Shown: positions 22,852 through 33,096 of the stretch, one piece after another
Layout: the number at the start of each line of letters is the position of its first letter
How positions within the stretch are numbered: the stretch's first letter is position 1
Made by a program: the position numbers and the translations under genes
Origin: Paraphysomonas bandaiensis
Taxonomy: Eukaryota; Chrysophyceae
DNA: 64,000 bases
Assembly: GCA_965644295.1 (NCBI GenBank)
Contig: CBFFRP010000371.1
Coordinates: 62,001-126,000, forward strand
Direction of reading: 5' to 3'
Notes under the pieces: generated by a model
Seen by the model: only the letters and a program-made list of their open reading frames with translations
What the model was told of the DNA's origin: nothing
Databases searched by the model: none

Positions 22852-23568
22852 TTACTTGAGCAAGCATCGAGCACATATCCCACCCGCAAGTGTAGCGAGA
22901 CACTGTTTGCAATATCTCCTTCCGAAGTGACTGATTGCGGTATGAACAACACAATTATTTGAAGTAGACATCGCGTACGTCTCTTCGTTCGTGAAATAGA
23001 ACGGAATAATCTGCCCATTAGCATTGTATCCGTGAATAGAGTGAAGTTGTAAAACCGGTACCGAAGACTCACTCTCCCGTTGGGCAGAAGCGACCATACT
23101 TTTCAGGTGGGGTTCTGGGACGTGAATGACCAGCATGTTTTCATCACAAGACCGGTCAGGAGATGTAAAATTGTTAATACGACTGAAATTTTCTCCAATA
23201 TGGTGTACTTTCTCCTTTCCAGAGGCAAAATGAGGATCTCTGTCAGATTTATTGGTGGAGTGATTGTTTATACAAGCTCTACAGCAGGTCTGCACAGACC
23301 GCACATTAACTTCCTCAGAAACAAAAGTTTTCGGTGAAACACTCACGCCCAAATCTTTATGCATAATATCACAATCAGACATCATTAAGTACTGATGCAT
23401 TTCATCGAACCCATTCTCATATGCGATACGAAGTAATTCACCTTTATGAGTCAGGCTACATTCACTTAACTCATCAATATCAATATTATCAACTTCATTC
23501 GAGGGTGTATACTCGAAACATAGCGACGACACTTTACTGTTAATCCATTCACTTGATCTTCCACTCAT
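22852..23568 (-). CDS. Hypothetical Cys-rich protein, 238 aa
   Basis: A single open frame with coding-like composition. I do not recognise a family. The last 25 residues contain 'RYCKQCLATLAGGICARCLLK', giving C-x2-C ... C-x2-C, which could bind one zinc ion (inference). Mid-protein, 'CCRACINNHS' gives another Cys cluster with His residues. The N-terminal third is acidic and Ser-rich; 'GELLRIAYENGFDEMHQYLM' looks helical. No signal peptide. Single copy in the window and isolated from neighbours. A zinc-binding regulatory or ubiquitin-related protein is possible but not shown. Confidence 0.5.
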   Translation of the reverse strand: MSGRSSEWINSKVSSLCFEYTPSNEVDNIDIDELSECSLTHKGELLRIAYENGFDEMHQYLMMSDCDIMHKDLGVSVSPKTFVSEEVNVRSVQTCCRACINNHSTNKSDRDPHFASGKEKVHHIGENFSRINNFTSPDRSCDENMLVIHVPEPHLKSMVASAQRESESSVPVLQLHSIHGYNANGQIIPFYFTNEETYAMSTSNNCVVHTAISHFGRRYCKQCLATLAGGICARCLLK

Positions 23569-24192
23569 TGTTCCAACTTTTTAACAAATAATTCCTTATG
23601 AGGCTAGTTGCCATACTGTGTGATCACTGATATAGCAAATGATTGTTCCGATCTACTGAATTGATGATGTCAGTGCAATGGACACCCTTCCATCTCAACC
23701 ATAGTGACATATGCATCAGTATGATCAGTGACGAATATCATGGTCCCTTTAGGTTCAATGTTCAAGGCCATATGACATGCTATTGAACTTAGATATAAAT
23801 TTCCTGGATTTTTTGAAAAAATCTGATATTATGAGGATGTAAAAAACGTTTTTACAAAAAAAACAGTTGCTGGATTTTTTTTGAAACATATGTGTCATTT
23901 TTTTGGATATTTGCATTTTCAGAAGTCTTCCACACTGCTGTGTCAGCTATAGAGAATCTGACAAGAAGTTGGTGGGTGGTACAGACGTACTACATATCGT
24001 ATCATCTTATATATATACGTATGCAGAGTATGTAGGATGTATGTATGGTGTTGTATCATGGGTGCATACACACCTACAGATTTGCATATATACAAGTGCA
24101 TCTATCCATATGTCTCCACATTATTTGCCTTAGCTATCAAAGTGTTCAGCTGTCTCTCTGCAATCTATAATACTACCAATACTACTTCAATA
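23569..24192. other. Divergent intergenic region
   Basis: Between the Cys-rich gene (-) and pyruvate kinase (+). Contains poly-T/poly-A runs at 23810-23910; nothing else recognised. Confidence 0.4.
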
Positions 24193-26070
24193 ATGAGTGC
24201 CTTTCTTGCGGACATCACGTGAGTGGATCACCAGGCTGCTGTGGTTGTTACTAATATAATTTTTATACAGTGTTGATCACATCCGATCCAATAAAGTCAG
24301 TACACGTAAAACAAAGATTATATGCACACTCGGTCCTGCATGCTGGTCAGTCGAAGGTCTCAGTGGTCTCATTGATAACGGCATGAATATTGCCCGTCTG
24401 AATTTCTCACATGGTGATCATGAGGTGTGTATGTTTGGGTTGATGCGTTGTCTGCTTGATAACATGTAATCCATTCAGGGACATGGTGCTACGCTAGAGA
24501 GACTACGAGAGGCTCTTGCTTCCCGCCCTGGATCTCATGTGCGTTTTATTAATATCTGTGTGTGAGGTTAATCTTAGCTATATGTAGGTTGGTGTCATGT
24601 TGGACACCAAAGGTCCTGAGATTAGAACGGGATTTCTTGACGAAAGTTGCAACAAAAAGCTTTCCCTTGTAAAGGGTCAGACAATTGAAATCGGAACCGA
24701 CTACGATCGTCTGGGTAACACTGAATACCTTGCATGCTCCTACAAGTCGCTCCCTACAACTGTGTCAGTTGGTAGTCGCATCCTTATCGCCGACGGTGCT
24801 CTCATGCTAGAAGTGGAAGAGATTCGGGCCGAATCAGTAATTGCCCGTATCTTGAACTCTGCAACTATTGGGGAGCGCAAGAATATGAATCTTCCCGGTG
24901 CGATTGTTGATCTCCCCACTCTCACCGACAAGGACATTGATGACATTACGAACTTCGGAATTCCTGAGGGAGTTGACTTCATCGCCGCCTCATTTGTTCG
25001 CCGTGGGAAAGATATTGACACTATTAGGGAAGTTCTTGGTGACGAGGGTGCTCACATCAAAATCATCGCCAAGATTGAGAACCAGGAGGGGCTGGAGAAC
25101 TTTGATGAGATCCTTGAAAAGGTACTTCTCTCCCTTTCATTGAATAGTAGGTGTTCCTGATCATTTGTTATAGACTGACGGAATAATGGTGGCAAGAGGA
25201 GATCTTGGAATGGAGGTAATGTTTTTAGAAAACTACTTATTGATGTGTTGTATTAATATCATTTGTAGATTCCTATCCAGAAGGTGTTCTTGGCTCAGAA
25301 GATGATGATCAAGAAGGTGCTGCATGTGTTGACGAAATGTTGATATATTTAACATGTATTCTGCTTTTAGGCTAATTCTGCGGGAAAACCAGTGGTAACA
25401 GCAACGCAAATGCTCGAAAGTATGATCACAAACCCTCGCCCTACCCGTGCCGAGTGCGCTGACGTGGCCAACGCCGTCTTAGATGGCACCGATGCCGTCA
25501 TGTTGTCTGGCGAAACTGCCAATGGAGAATTTCCTAACAACGCTGTCGCTATTATGGCAGACACTTGCCTAGAAGCGGAGAGCATGATCGATTATGATTT
25601 CGTTGGAGACAAGATCCGTCGTGATACACTTCAGAAGGTAAAGGGCATGTCATCCTTGGCAATTATATGAATGCTAATGTCGTCACCTGTAGCTGGGTTC
25701 TCTCGAACCTGCTGAGTCTATCGCCTCCTCAGCTGTGAAGACGGCCTACGATGTGCGTGCCAAAGTTATTGTCGTGTTAACAACAAGTGGAAAGACCGCC
25801 CGCTACGTTGCTAAGTACCGCCCAGAGATGCCTGTACTGGTGCTCACCGCCATGGGCCATGTAGCCCGCCAGACCCAGGGGTACTTGAAGAATTCGGAGA
25901 GTGCGATGTTGGGATCTATGTTAGGTACAGACGCTATCCTTGTACGTGCCCAAGATATGGCGAAAAGGCGCGGCTGGGTAAAGGCTGACGATAAGATGGT
26001 ATGTGTATACGGTCTTCGTGAGGGTACCACTGGGTCAACCAACATGCTCCGCGTTATTACTGTCGAGTAG
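24193..26070 (+). CDS. PK: Pyruvate kinase, 502 aa
   Basis: Eight exons (24193-24218, 24271-24424, 24479-24538, 24588-25121, 25174-25215, 25269-25316, 25371-25637, 25693-26070) sum to 503 codons in phase. All domains are present: '[11 protein letters not shown]' and '[10 protein letters not shown]' at the start of the barrel, '[12 protein letters not shown]' leading into the B domain, '[10 protein letters not shown]' with the catalytic Lys, '[15 protein letters not shown]', and '[12 protein letters not shown]' plus '[20 protein letters not shown]' around the active site. The C-terminal regulatory domain ends '[12 protein letters not shown]'. It converts phosphoenolpyruvate and ADP to pyruvate and ATP in glycolysis. 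No targeting peptide is seen, so cytosolic. Length is typical. Its G/C-richer codon use than the neighbours suggests high expression. Confidence 0.96.
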
Positions 26071-27291
26071 AGCAGTAGCTGTAAAATTGCAGTCACGTGA
26101 TATTGTACCTCTGTCTGTCGACTTAGAGTCTGTGCAAGTCAAAGTAGTGCAATATGGGACGCATAGTTTTCGCTATTCGATATATTTTTGTGATTGCAGA
26201 ATGAGTAACATTTAACACTCTGGCAGCATTTTTGATACAAAAAAATAAGTGGTCTTTGTCCTCCTGGGGTGTATCTATCATATCTAATTTTAGAGAATAA
26301 GTGTTTGAATAAGATAGCTGAACACAGCGAACATGACACACTCGATTAAGTAAAAATGGCGACAAAGCATATCTCATCTATCATTGCAAACTTCCTACTA
26401 GATTAACTACACCTCACTAATTTACAGTTTACACTTAGTAGTACAAGTACGACAATTGATTTACGTTCAATGATTATTATTTAGTTTGCAACTTATATAG
26501 TTCATGTATACAGCTGCCTCCTTTTTCCATATGGCTGGGGCAGTGCTGAGGAACAACATAGTATTGTATGGTTAGCTGTCTGCATATTGTTTTCAGGACT
26601 TCATTGATACCAACGGAATCGGCAAACCTCTATACGCTTGAAGCCCTAAACGCAAAGTAAATCATGATGCGGCTCTGGTGGTGCTACGAATCGTATCATG
26701 GATACTTTTGCTTAGGCGATATCCTCATCTGGATGCTGAAAACCCCAAGTTTTATATTATATATTCATGAATTTTGTACGAAGTATAAAAAGTACTGTAA
26801 AGTTCATGTGTACGATGGGATTGAAATTTTCAGCCCCAAAAAAAAACAGGGACTGAAATTTTCTCCTACATCTATATAGACTATACTCTGTAGGTCTGTA
26901 GGGGATGATTGGGGTAGATGTGTATGTGTGTATATGTGTATGTGTGAGATATCGTGTGTATGAGATTGTTATGTACTGTATATGTACATACGTATCATAG
27001 TTGTGTCTGTTTTTGTCCACCACCCCATATATGTATGTATGTACAGTACGAGTAGTATGTCATCTATTGTAAAGTCTCAATATGCATAGCCCAGTCACAT
27101 TATATACACATCCACCAAACAATTAATGAATAACTTTGTATTCCTTACATCTAATCTCTGAATGATATCTCATATTAATGTGTGAGTGAGTGATAGTTGT
27201 ATAATTAGAGAGTTATTAGAGAATCTGCCCTTTAGTCACAGTTATCAACCATATCTGCTGCTCTCTGCTGTGAGATAGATACATTTCTACT
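26071..27291. other. Intergenic, no gene seen
   Basis: AT-rich with (tatgtgtg)-like low complexity at 26910-26960 and (tatg)n at 27025-27045. No supported gene. Confidence 0.4.
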
Positions 27292-30200
27292 ATGAACAAT
27301 GTATCTAGATATGGGAGGATGTTTATGAATGGTATACACTGGTATAGATGCTATGGAGTGTGTCTACTGCTATGTATTTTGTTGTCTCCATGTAATGTAG
27401 CCGCTATAGGGGCTCGTACCCCTGATTTCGATGCAATTTTACATGGAAAACCTCGAGATTTAATGCGTAGAAGACAGCTTTGGAAGGAGAACTCGATATC
27501 TAGTTCAAATTTTGTATCTTTATCAACCGAGTGCAATGTACCTGGCCCTGATTTGGTAGGTGATGGCTGGTGTGATTATGGAGAATACAATACAGAAGAG
27601 TGTGATTGGGACGGCGGAGATTGCTGTGAATCTACGTGCGAGTCTGGACCAGAGACATGTGGTAGTAATGGGTATTTCCAATGCTTGGACCCCAATGCAC
27701 AACCCCCAACGGCGAGTCCTACTTCGGGGCCCACAGAACACTGCAAAGTGGCGAGTCCTGAATGGGTAGGTGATGGCTGGTGTGACTACAATGAATACAA
27801 CACTCTGGAATGTCAATGGGATGGTGGTGATTGTTGTGAATCTTCTTGTGAGTCTGGGGCCCATGAGTGTGGCAGCAATGGATTTTATGAGTGTTTTGAC
27901 CCCAATGCCCAACCCCCGACAGCTTCTCCGACGAATATTCCGTCCTCACTGCCGAGTTTGTCTCCCACTGTCCCTTGTAGGGTGGCTACTCCTGACTGGG
28001 TGGGAGATGGCTGGTGTGATTATGGAGAATACAATACAGAAGAGTGTGATTGGGACGGTGGAGATTGCTGTGAATCATCATGTGTATCCAGTGATCAGAC
28101 ATGTGGTAGTAATGGGTATTTCCAATGCTTGGACCCCAATGCACAACCCCCAACGGCGAGTCCTACTTCGGGGCCCACAGAACACTGCAAAGTGGCGAGT
28201 CCTGAATGGGTAGGTGATGGCTGGTGTGACTACAATGAATACAACACTCTGGAATGTCAATGGGATGGTGGTGATTGTTGCGAATCTACTTGTGAGTCTG
28301 GGGCCCAAGAGTGTGGTAGCAATGGATATTTTGAGTGTATTGACCCCAACGCCCAACCCCCGACAGCTTCTCCGACGAATATTCCGTCCTCACTGCCGAG
28401 TTTGTCTCCCACTTCCCTACCTACTGTCGACCCAACGATGATACCCTCTGTGTGTCCCACTTTGTTGCCAACAGAGAGTCCTTCTCCTCCCCCAACAGTA
28501 CCACCAACTGCAGCTCCCACTTTCTTTCCAACTGCCACCCCTACCACAGGGCCAGGAGTACCTTCGCCAGCTCCGACATTGAAGCCTACATCCTTTCCAA
28601 GTTCTGCGCCCACTTCTTCACCTACTAGAGTACCTACAATTTGCCCGACATTCAGCCCCTCCACGAGCCCAACATCGCACCCATCATCGAATCCCTCTAT
28701 GCAACCAACCTTGCTTCCCACGTGTGCCCCATCTATTTCTCCTACTACTCTACCTAGTGCTGAGCCAACTGCATTTCCTACAGCTTGTCCAACAAAGTTA
28801 CCAACTTTAGGCCCGACTAGGTCACCAACTCTTTTGCCATCCTCTGCCCCATCTTTGGCGCCATCGAATACTCCGACAATTGTACCGGGATCCCCATCAC
28901 CAAGTCCTACTACCGTACCGACTTCATCACCTACTGTTGTTATTACTTCATCTCCAACATGTGCCCCTTCATTATCGCCAACAAACATGCCATCATGTAG
29001 TCCAACCGTGCGGCCATCGATTTTAGTGACTGTAGCACCTACACCCCACCCTACAGTCTGTCCACCAACAACATATACACCGTCGTTGACACCTACTCAT
29101 GCCCCCATTTTACCGGAGTCTGCTGTGCCCTCACCATCTCCCTCTGTGAAACCGACACTACTTCCAACTTTAGGTTCTAGCTTAGGCCCCACGACTGACC
29201 CATCCCCAGTTCCCATCGCTCAGCCAACTCAGTCGCCTACAATGACAACTATTCCAATCCCAACAGTGGTGCCATCACATAGACCCACTGTGTTGAAACC
29301 GTTAGTTACTCAATATCCCACACCATCGCCTACAGAGTCGCCAACTGTTAATGGGTACAGTTCCTGTCAACCTACAACTGCACCGAGTAATGGTTTCACT
29401 GCCTCTCCAACAAGTACTTCCACTATATCGCCAACTGCAAACCCTTCGTTGGCCCCCACTATGAATCCGTCGCCCCTATTAACAGATATTCCAACAGTGT
29501 TTCCCACCGATACACCTACTCATACACTAACTCTATCTCCTACCCATTTCCCCACAACTGGTTTGGGAGTTCCGTCGCCACAGCCTACAAGGGTACCCAC
29601 ATATAGGCCGATTGTGTCATCTACTCCTGCACCTACCTATACACCAACTCTATCTCCTACCAATTTACCCACAACTGCCCCGTTTGCTCTATCGGCACAG
29701 CCTACAAGGGTACCCACGGATATTCCAACAGTGTTTCCCACCGATACACCTACCCATACACCAACTGTGACTCCTACCCATTTCCCCACAACTGGTTTGG
29801 GAGTTCCGTCGCCACAGCCTACAAGGGTACCCACATATAGGCCGATTGTGTCATCTACTCCTGCACCTACCTATACACCAACTCTATCTCCTACCAATTT
29901 ACCCACAACTGCCCCGTTTGCTCTATCGGCGCAGCCTACAAGGGAACCCACGGATATGCCAACAGTGTTTCCTACCGTTACACCTACCCATACACCAACT
30001 CTATCTCCTACCCATTTCCCCACAACTACCCCAAATGCTCTATCGCCTCAGCCTACAAGGGTACCCACGGATATGCCAACAGTGTTTCCCACCGATACAC
30101 CTACCCATACACCAACTCTATCTCCTACCAATTTCCCCACAACTGGTTTGGGAGTTCCGTCGCCACAGCCTACAAGGGTACCCACATATAGGCCGATTGT

Positions 30201-31356
30201 GTCATCTACTCCTGCACCTACCTATACACCAACTCTATCTCCTACCAATTTACCCACAACTGCCCCGTTTGCTCTATCGGCACAGCCTACAAGGGTACCC
30301 ACGGATATGCCAACAGTGTTTCCCACCGATACACCTACCCATACACCAACTGTGACTCCTACCCATTTCCCCACAACTGGTTTGGGAGTTCCGTCGCCAC
30401 AGCCTACAAGGGTACCAACAGTTTGGACGAATGTTTCAGTCTATTCGGATGTAAATATTAGCGGAATTTCACTGTCTGATTGGGATATTATTGAAACTGT
30501 TTTAGAAGACACTCTTATAGATTGGAATTTGTTCCAGTATGGTTCTGTGGATATATATTCGATCGTTGAAGCATCCATACCCTCGACTACAGGCGCATCA
30601 CGGCAACGAGCTCTTGGCGAGACATTAAACACCCCATTGTACAGTGTTCGTTATGTTGTCCGCCTCGGGTTTCTGAATGGGACGTACAGCTCCGATGAGG
30701 TATTTCAGATGATTGACAATAGAACTAAGTATGCCGTGTCAAGTGGTATCATGGACAGTAGTTTAATCACTGCACTGGGCAGGCCGGTGTCGGTACAAGG
30801 CTATCGGTCATATCCTAGTTTAACAGAATTCGTTGTGGGTACTCCTATCCCGACGTTATCACCAACGTTTGAGACAATAGAGACGATTAAGCAAAATTCG
30901 AATGCGGCCGCAGCCAGTGATTCTGGTACAGTTTACATATATGCATCTGTTGCGGTTGTGATTTTTATGGTTGGGGGGGTGTTGGCTACTGTTGCATACC
31001 AACGACACCGGCAACGTCATTTTGAAAACGTTTACTTGAAGAATGTTGGACCTCATGGTGATTTAAAAAGTGCGTTTGTACATGAACCTTGTGATATTGA
31101 GTCCAATGATTCAAGTTCACGGGGATCAAGGTTACTGAATGTTCAAAGTATTACCCTCGGTAGTCACTCCTCATCTAATGTGAGTCATTCTGATGGCAGC
31201 GATATGGACTCTGTAGTTTCGGAGTCTGCAGTTGTCCCTAATTTGCCTACTAAAAGTGACAATATCGTAGAATCACTTACTATTCATTGTTCAGATGCGA
31301 CTACTTCTGACGCTTTCGAGGAAATTGAACTCGTTGATACTAGTGCAACAATATAA
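27292..31356 (+). CDS. LNR- and SPT-repeat transmembrane surface protein, 1354 aa
   Basis: One uninterrupted exon. An N-terminal hydrophobic segment ('CYGVCLLLCILLSPCNVAA') is the signal peptide. Then come four Cys-rich LNR (Lin12/Notch-repeat-like) modules, each with 'GDGWCDYxEYNTxEC' and 'WDGGDCCES', which normally bind one Ca ion. A stalk of about 650 residues is made of 'SPTxxPT' units rich in Pro/Ser/Thr, likely heavily O-glycosylated. Next is a folded domain of about 150 residues ('VWTNVSVYSDVNISGISLSD' onward) of unknown family, one more short SPT piece, a transmembrane helix ('VYIYASVAVVIFMVGGVLAT') and a Ser-rich tail of about 95 residues. Type I membrane topology; probably a cell-surface or wall-linked adhesion or signalling protein. 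SPT-stalk proteins are frequent in stramenopile algae (general knowledge). Confidence 0.85.
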   Translation: MNNVSRYGRMFMNGIHWYRCYGVCLLLCILLSPCNVAAIGARTPDFDAILHGKPRDLMRRRQLWKENSISSSNFVSLSTECNVPGPDLVGDGWCDYGEYNTEECDWDGGDCCESTCESGPETCGSNGYFQCLDPNAQPPTASPTSGPTEHCKVASPEWVGDGWCDYNEYNTLECQWDGGDCCESSCESGAHECGSNGFYECFDPNAQPPTASPTNIPSSLPSLSPTVPCRVATPDWVGDGWCDYGEYNTEECDWDGGDCCESSCVSSDQTCGSNGYFQCLDPNAQPPTASPTSGPTEHCKVASPEWVGDGWCDYNEYNTLECQWDGGDCCESTCESGAQECGSNGYFECIDPNAQPPTASPTNIPSSLPSLSPTSLPTVDPTMIPSVCPTLLPTESPSPPPTVPPTAAPTFFPTATPTTGPGVPSPAPTLKPTSFPSSAPTSSPTRVPTICPTFSPSTSPTSHPSSNPSMQPTLLPTCAPSISPTTLPSAEPTAFPTACPTKLPTLGPTRSPTLLPSSAPSLAPSNTPTIVPGSPSPSPTTVPTSSPTVVITSSPTCAPSLSPTNMPSCSPTVRPSILVTVAPTPHPTVCPPTTYTPSLTPTHAPILPESAVPSPSPSVKPTLLPTLGSSLGPTTDPSPVPIAQPTQSPTMTTIPIPTVVPSHRPTVLKPLVTQYPTPSPTESPTVNGYSSCQPTTAPSNGFTASPTSTSTISPTANPSLAPTMNPSPLLTDIPTVFPTDTPTHTLTLSPTHFPTTGLGVPSPQPTRVPTYRPIVSSTPAPTYTPTLSPTNLPTTAPFALSAQPTRVPTDIPTVFPTDTPTHTPTVTPTHFPTTGLGVPSPQPTRVPTYRPIVSSTPAPTYTPTLSPTNLPTTAPFALSAQPTREPTDMPTVFPTVTPTHTPTLSPTHFPTTTPNALSPQPTRVPTDMPTVFPTDTPTHTPTLSPTNFPTTGLGVPSPQPTRVPTYRPIVSSTPAPTYTPTLSPTNLPTTAPFALSAQPTRVPTDMPTVFPTDTPTHTPTVTPTHFPTTGLGVPSPQPTRVPTVWTNVSVYSDVNISGISLSDWDIIETVLEDTLIDWNLFQYGSVDIYSIVEASIPSTTGASRQRALGETLNTPLYSVRYVVRLGFLNGTYSSDEVFQMIDNRTKYAVSSGIMDSSLITALGRPVSVQGYRSYPSLTEFVVGTPIPTLSPTFETIETIKQNSNAAAASDSGTVYIYASVAVVIFMVGGVLATVAYQRHRQRHFENVYLKNVGPHGDLKSAFVHEPCDIESNDSSSRGSRLLNVQSITLGSHSSSNVSHSDGSDMDSVVSESAVVPNLPTKSDNIVESLTIHCSDATTSDAFEEIELVDTSATI
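27533..28400 (+). repeat. Duplicated pair of LNR modules
   Basis: The modules are arranged A-B-A'-B'. The pair covering about 27540-27960 recurs at about 27980-28400 with near-identical bases, including a repeated stretch around 'ggtgtgattatggagaatac' at 27570 and 28013. This indicates a recent in-frame duplication of a two-module unit. Confidence 0.8.
29484..30420 (+). repeat. Coding tandem repeat, 234-bp dimer of 117-bp units
   Basis: The motif 'ccaacagtgtttcccaccga' or a close variant recurs near 29490, 29725, 29959, 30075 and 30309: spacings of about 234 bp with one of about 117 bp. Each 117 bp encodes 39 residues of SPT stalk. All units keep frame, so length change by slippage would not break the protein. 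Confidence 0.8.
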
Positions 31357-32329
31357 GCTTATTATATTAATTAGTGTAAAGGAGATCAAGTGTCCTTGAT
31401 ATGAGTTGAATATAGAGTTTTGTTTGTGTAATTCTTCCCATAGTGTATCCTGTTGGATAAATAGATTGTATAGGTGATATTATATAGTAGTGATATTGAA
31501 TAAAATAATGATTACGAGGTTAACGTTGAATCACGATGTTTGCAAAACAAATTTCTGGGCAATGGTTGTTGTTTTATGTCTTAATTTAGAGCGAGTTATG
31601 GAACTTAATGAGAGATGTATTTTGAATTAAGCCAACTTAAGTTGGTTGGATATGATTTACATACTATAGAATTCATATCGGGTGACAATACGAAATTGAC
31701 ACCCCAAACTGGTAATTGTGTGTGACCTGTGCCGCTCATCTAGCGAGCTCGTCTTAACCAGAAAATTAGATACCGCAGCGTGTAAGAGTCAGAACTAATG
31801 TAGCAATGAAATTTAACTATAACTATATTATAGTCTTTCACCAATCGTCGATTGTTATCCTAAAAATTGGATTTTCTCAATAAAAATGCCGTTTTTAACA
31901 ACTTTTTAGCATTAGAATGTGGGTTTTTTAATATCAATTAATTGTCAATTAACCCTAAGCCAGCTGGAGTCAATTATAATTGTCAAGGTTTGACATTATA
32001 TGAGAAGTATTAACTTAACAACAGAAGGTAACTTATACTCAAAGCTGAGAATTATAAATTATAATCAATGTCTCTTATCATTCATCAATATCATGTTGTC
32101 TCCACTACCACTCATTTCTCGTACGACGATCTTACATCGTCACTACAACTTGCATCGTCACAATATTCCGTTTTACCGCTATGTGCTTATCGTCATTCAT
32201 TCTCACAATACGATTAACAAGACTACAACTGTATAATACAGTAATTTAAATACCTTATAACTACAGCTTTCAATTGCTCTCATATAGCAGAACTCAACAA
32301 TAATAGCAATAATGATTTGTTGTCCCGAT
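31357..32329. other. Intergenic, no gene seen
   Basis: AT-rich. Around 31935-31985, alternating 'caattaattgtcaatta' and 'caattataattg' resembles the AATTG-rich repeats listed further on. Confidence 0.4.
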
Positions 32330-32391
32330 TTCAATTATTGCGATTCCAATAATTTATTGAAAATCTATTAATTGATTCGCAGCCCTGATAT
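32290..32391. repeat. AATTG-rich element end with GCAGCCCTG terminus, copy 1
   Basis: The order 'caataatagcaataatga', 'gttgtcccgatttcaattattg' and 'aattgattcgcagccctgat' matches 41560-41626. Read outward, the end is CAGGGCTGC, a hAT-like terminus. The opposite end is not identified. Confidence 0.5.
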
Positions 32392-32404
32392 CCAACTATT
32401 TAAC

Positions 32405-32462
32405 TCGACGAAAGCTTCTCGTGAGTCACCGCAAGCACCGTGGTGCAACCATTTCGCTCTGA
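32405..32462 (+). repeat. Dispersed 55-bp repeat, copy A
   Basis: 'gtcaccgcaagcaccgtggtgcaacca' with flanks; similar to 38345-38402 (inverted) and 40893-40950. Confidence 0.55.
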
Positions 32463-32463
32463 A

Positions 32464-32662
32464 GCACTTGCATATGCCACAACCAATAAAGTTGAAAGGT
32501 TGTTCAGTAGAGCTAAGATTGGTATGACGGATTTGCGTAAGTCGTAAGTGTATGACTCCTCGGCATTTAGAACTACTTAAGTTTTACGCATGAACCGTCG
32601 CCTCTGGAATGAAATGATGTCAGTTGAGGTAGCTATATTGCAGCTAATACAGTTTTGTGTTT
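32464..32662 (+). pseudogene. hAT transposase dimerisation-domain relic
   Basis: The plus strand encodes 'NKVERLFSRAKIGMTDLRKS', then 'MTPRHLELLKF' in the next frame, then 'LRMNRRLWNEMMSVEVAI' in a third. Together these are a hATC domain broken by at least two frame changes. It is distinct from the 4286-6163 element, though of the same superfamily. Nothing upstream gives the rest of the protein. Confidence 0.65.
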
Positions 32663-33096
32663 AATTATTACAATTAATTGCGATCACTGAAATTGAGACA
32701 GCAAGTAATATTCGAAATTATCATTGACTATTATCTGCGTCAAATAATTGATAATTATCCATTCTATAGTTCGCACATTCTATTCTTGTTAGCCGATTCG
32801 TAGATATCATTCGTGAGTAGATATAATATATCATATCGAGAACAAATATAACATTCTAACTCCTTGGTGACGTGTTTAATATGACAACCACCTATCGCTT
32901 ATTAAATTATAACAAGTGCTATTATTTCAGGAAACTCAAAGGACTTGACAGGGTTATAACAATCCCAACGCAATGCGTCAAATATCGCTACACAACTACT
33001 ACTGTCAGACATTATCCTTGTTTTGCCTGTGCCTCCTGCTGCATATGAAGTGATGACGACATCTGCAACAGTAATGTAAGAAACGGCGCTAGCAGA
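32663..33096. other. Intergenic, no gene seen
   Basis: AT-rich sequence after the transposase relic; nothing recognised. Confidence 0.4.

Noticed and set aside
28257-30355. Long frames opposite or out of frame with the SPT-repeat protein
   Set aside because: Gly/Val/Asp-rich or Leu/Pro/His-rich shadows of a repetitive coding sequence; no motifs or signals.
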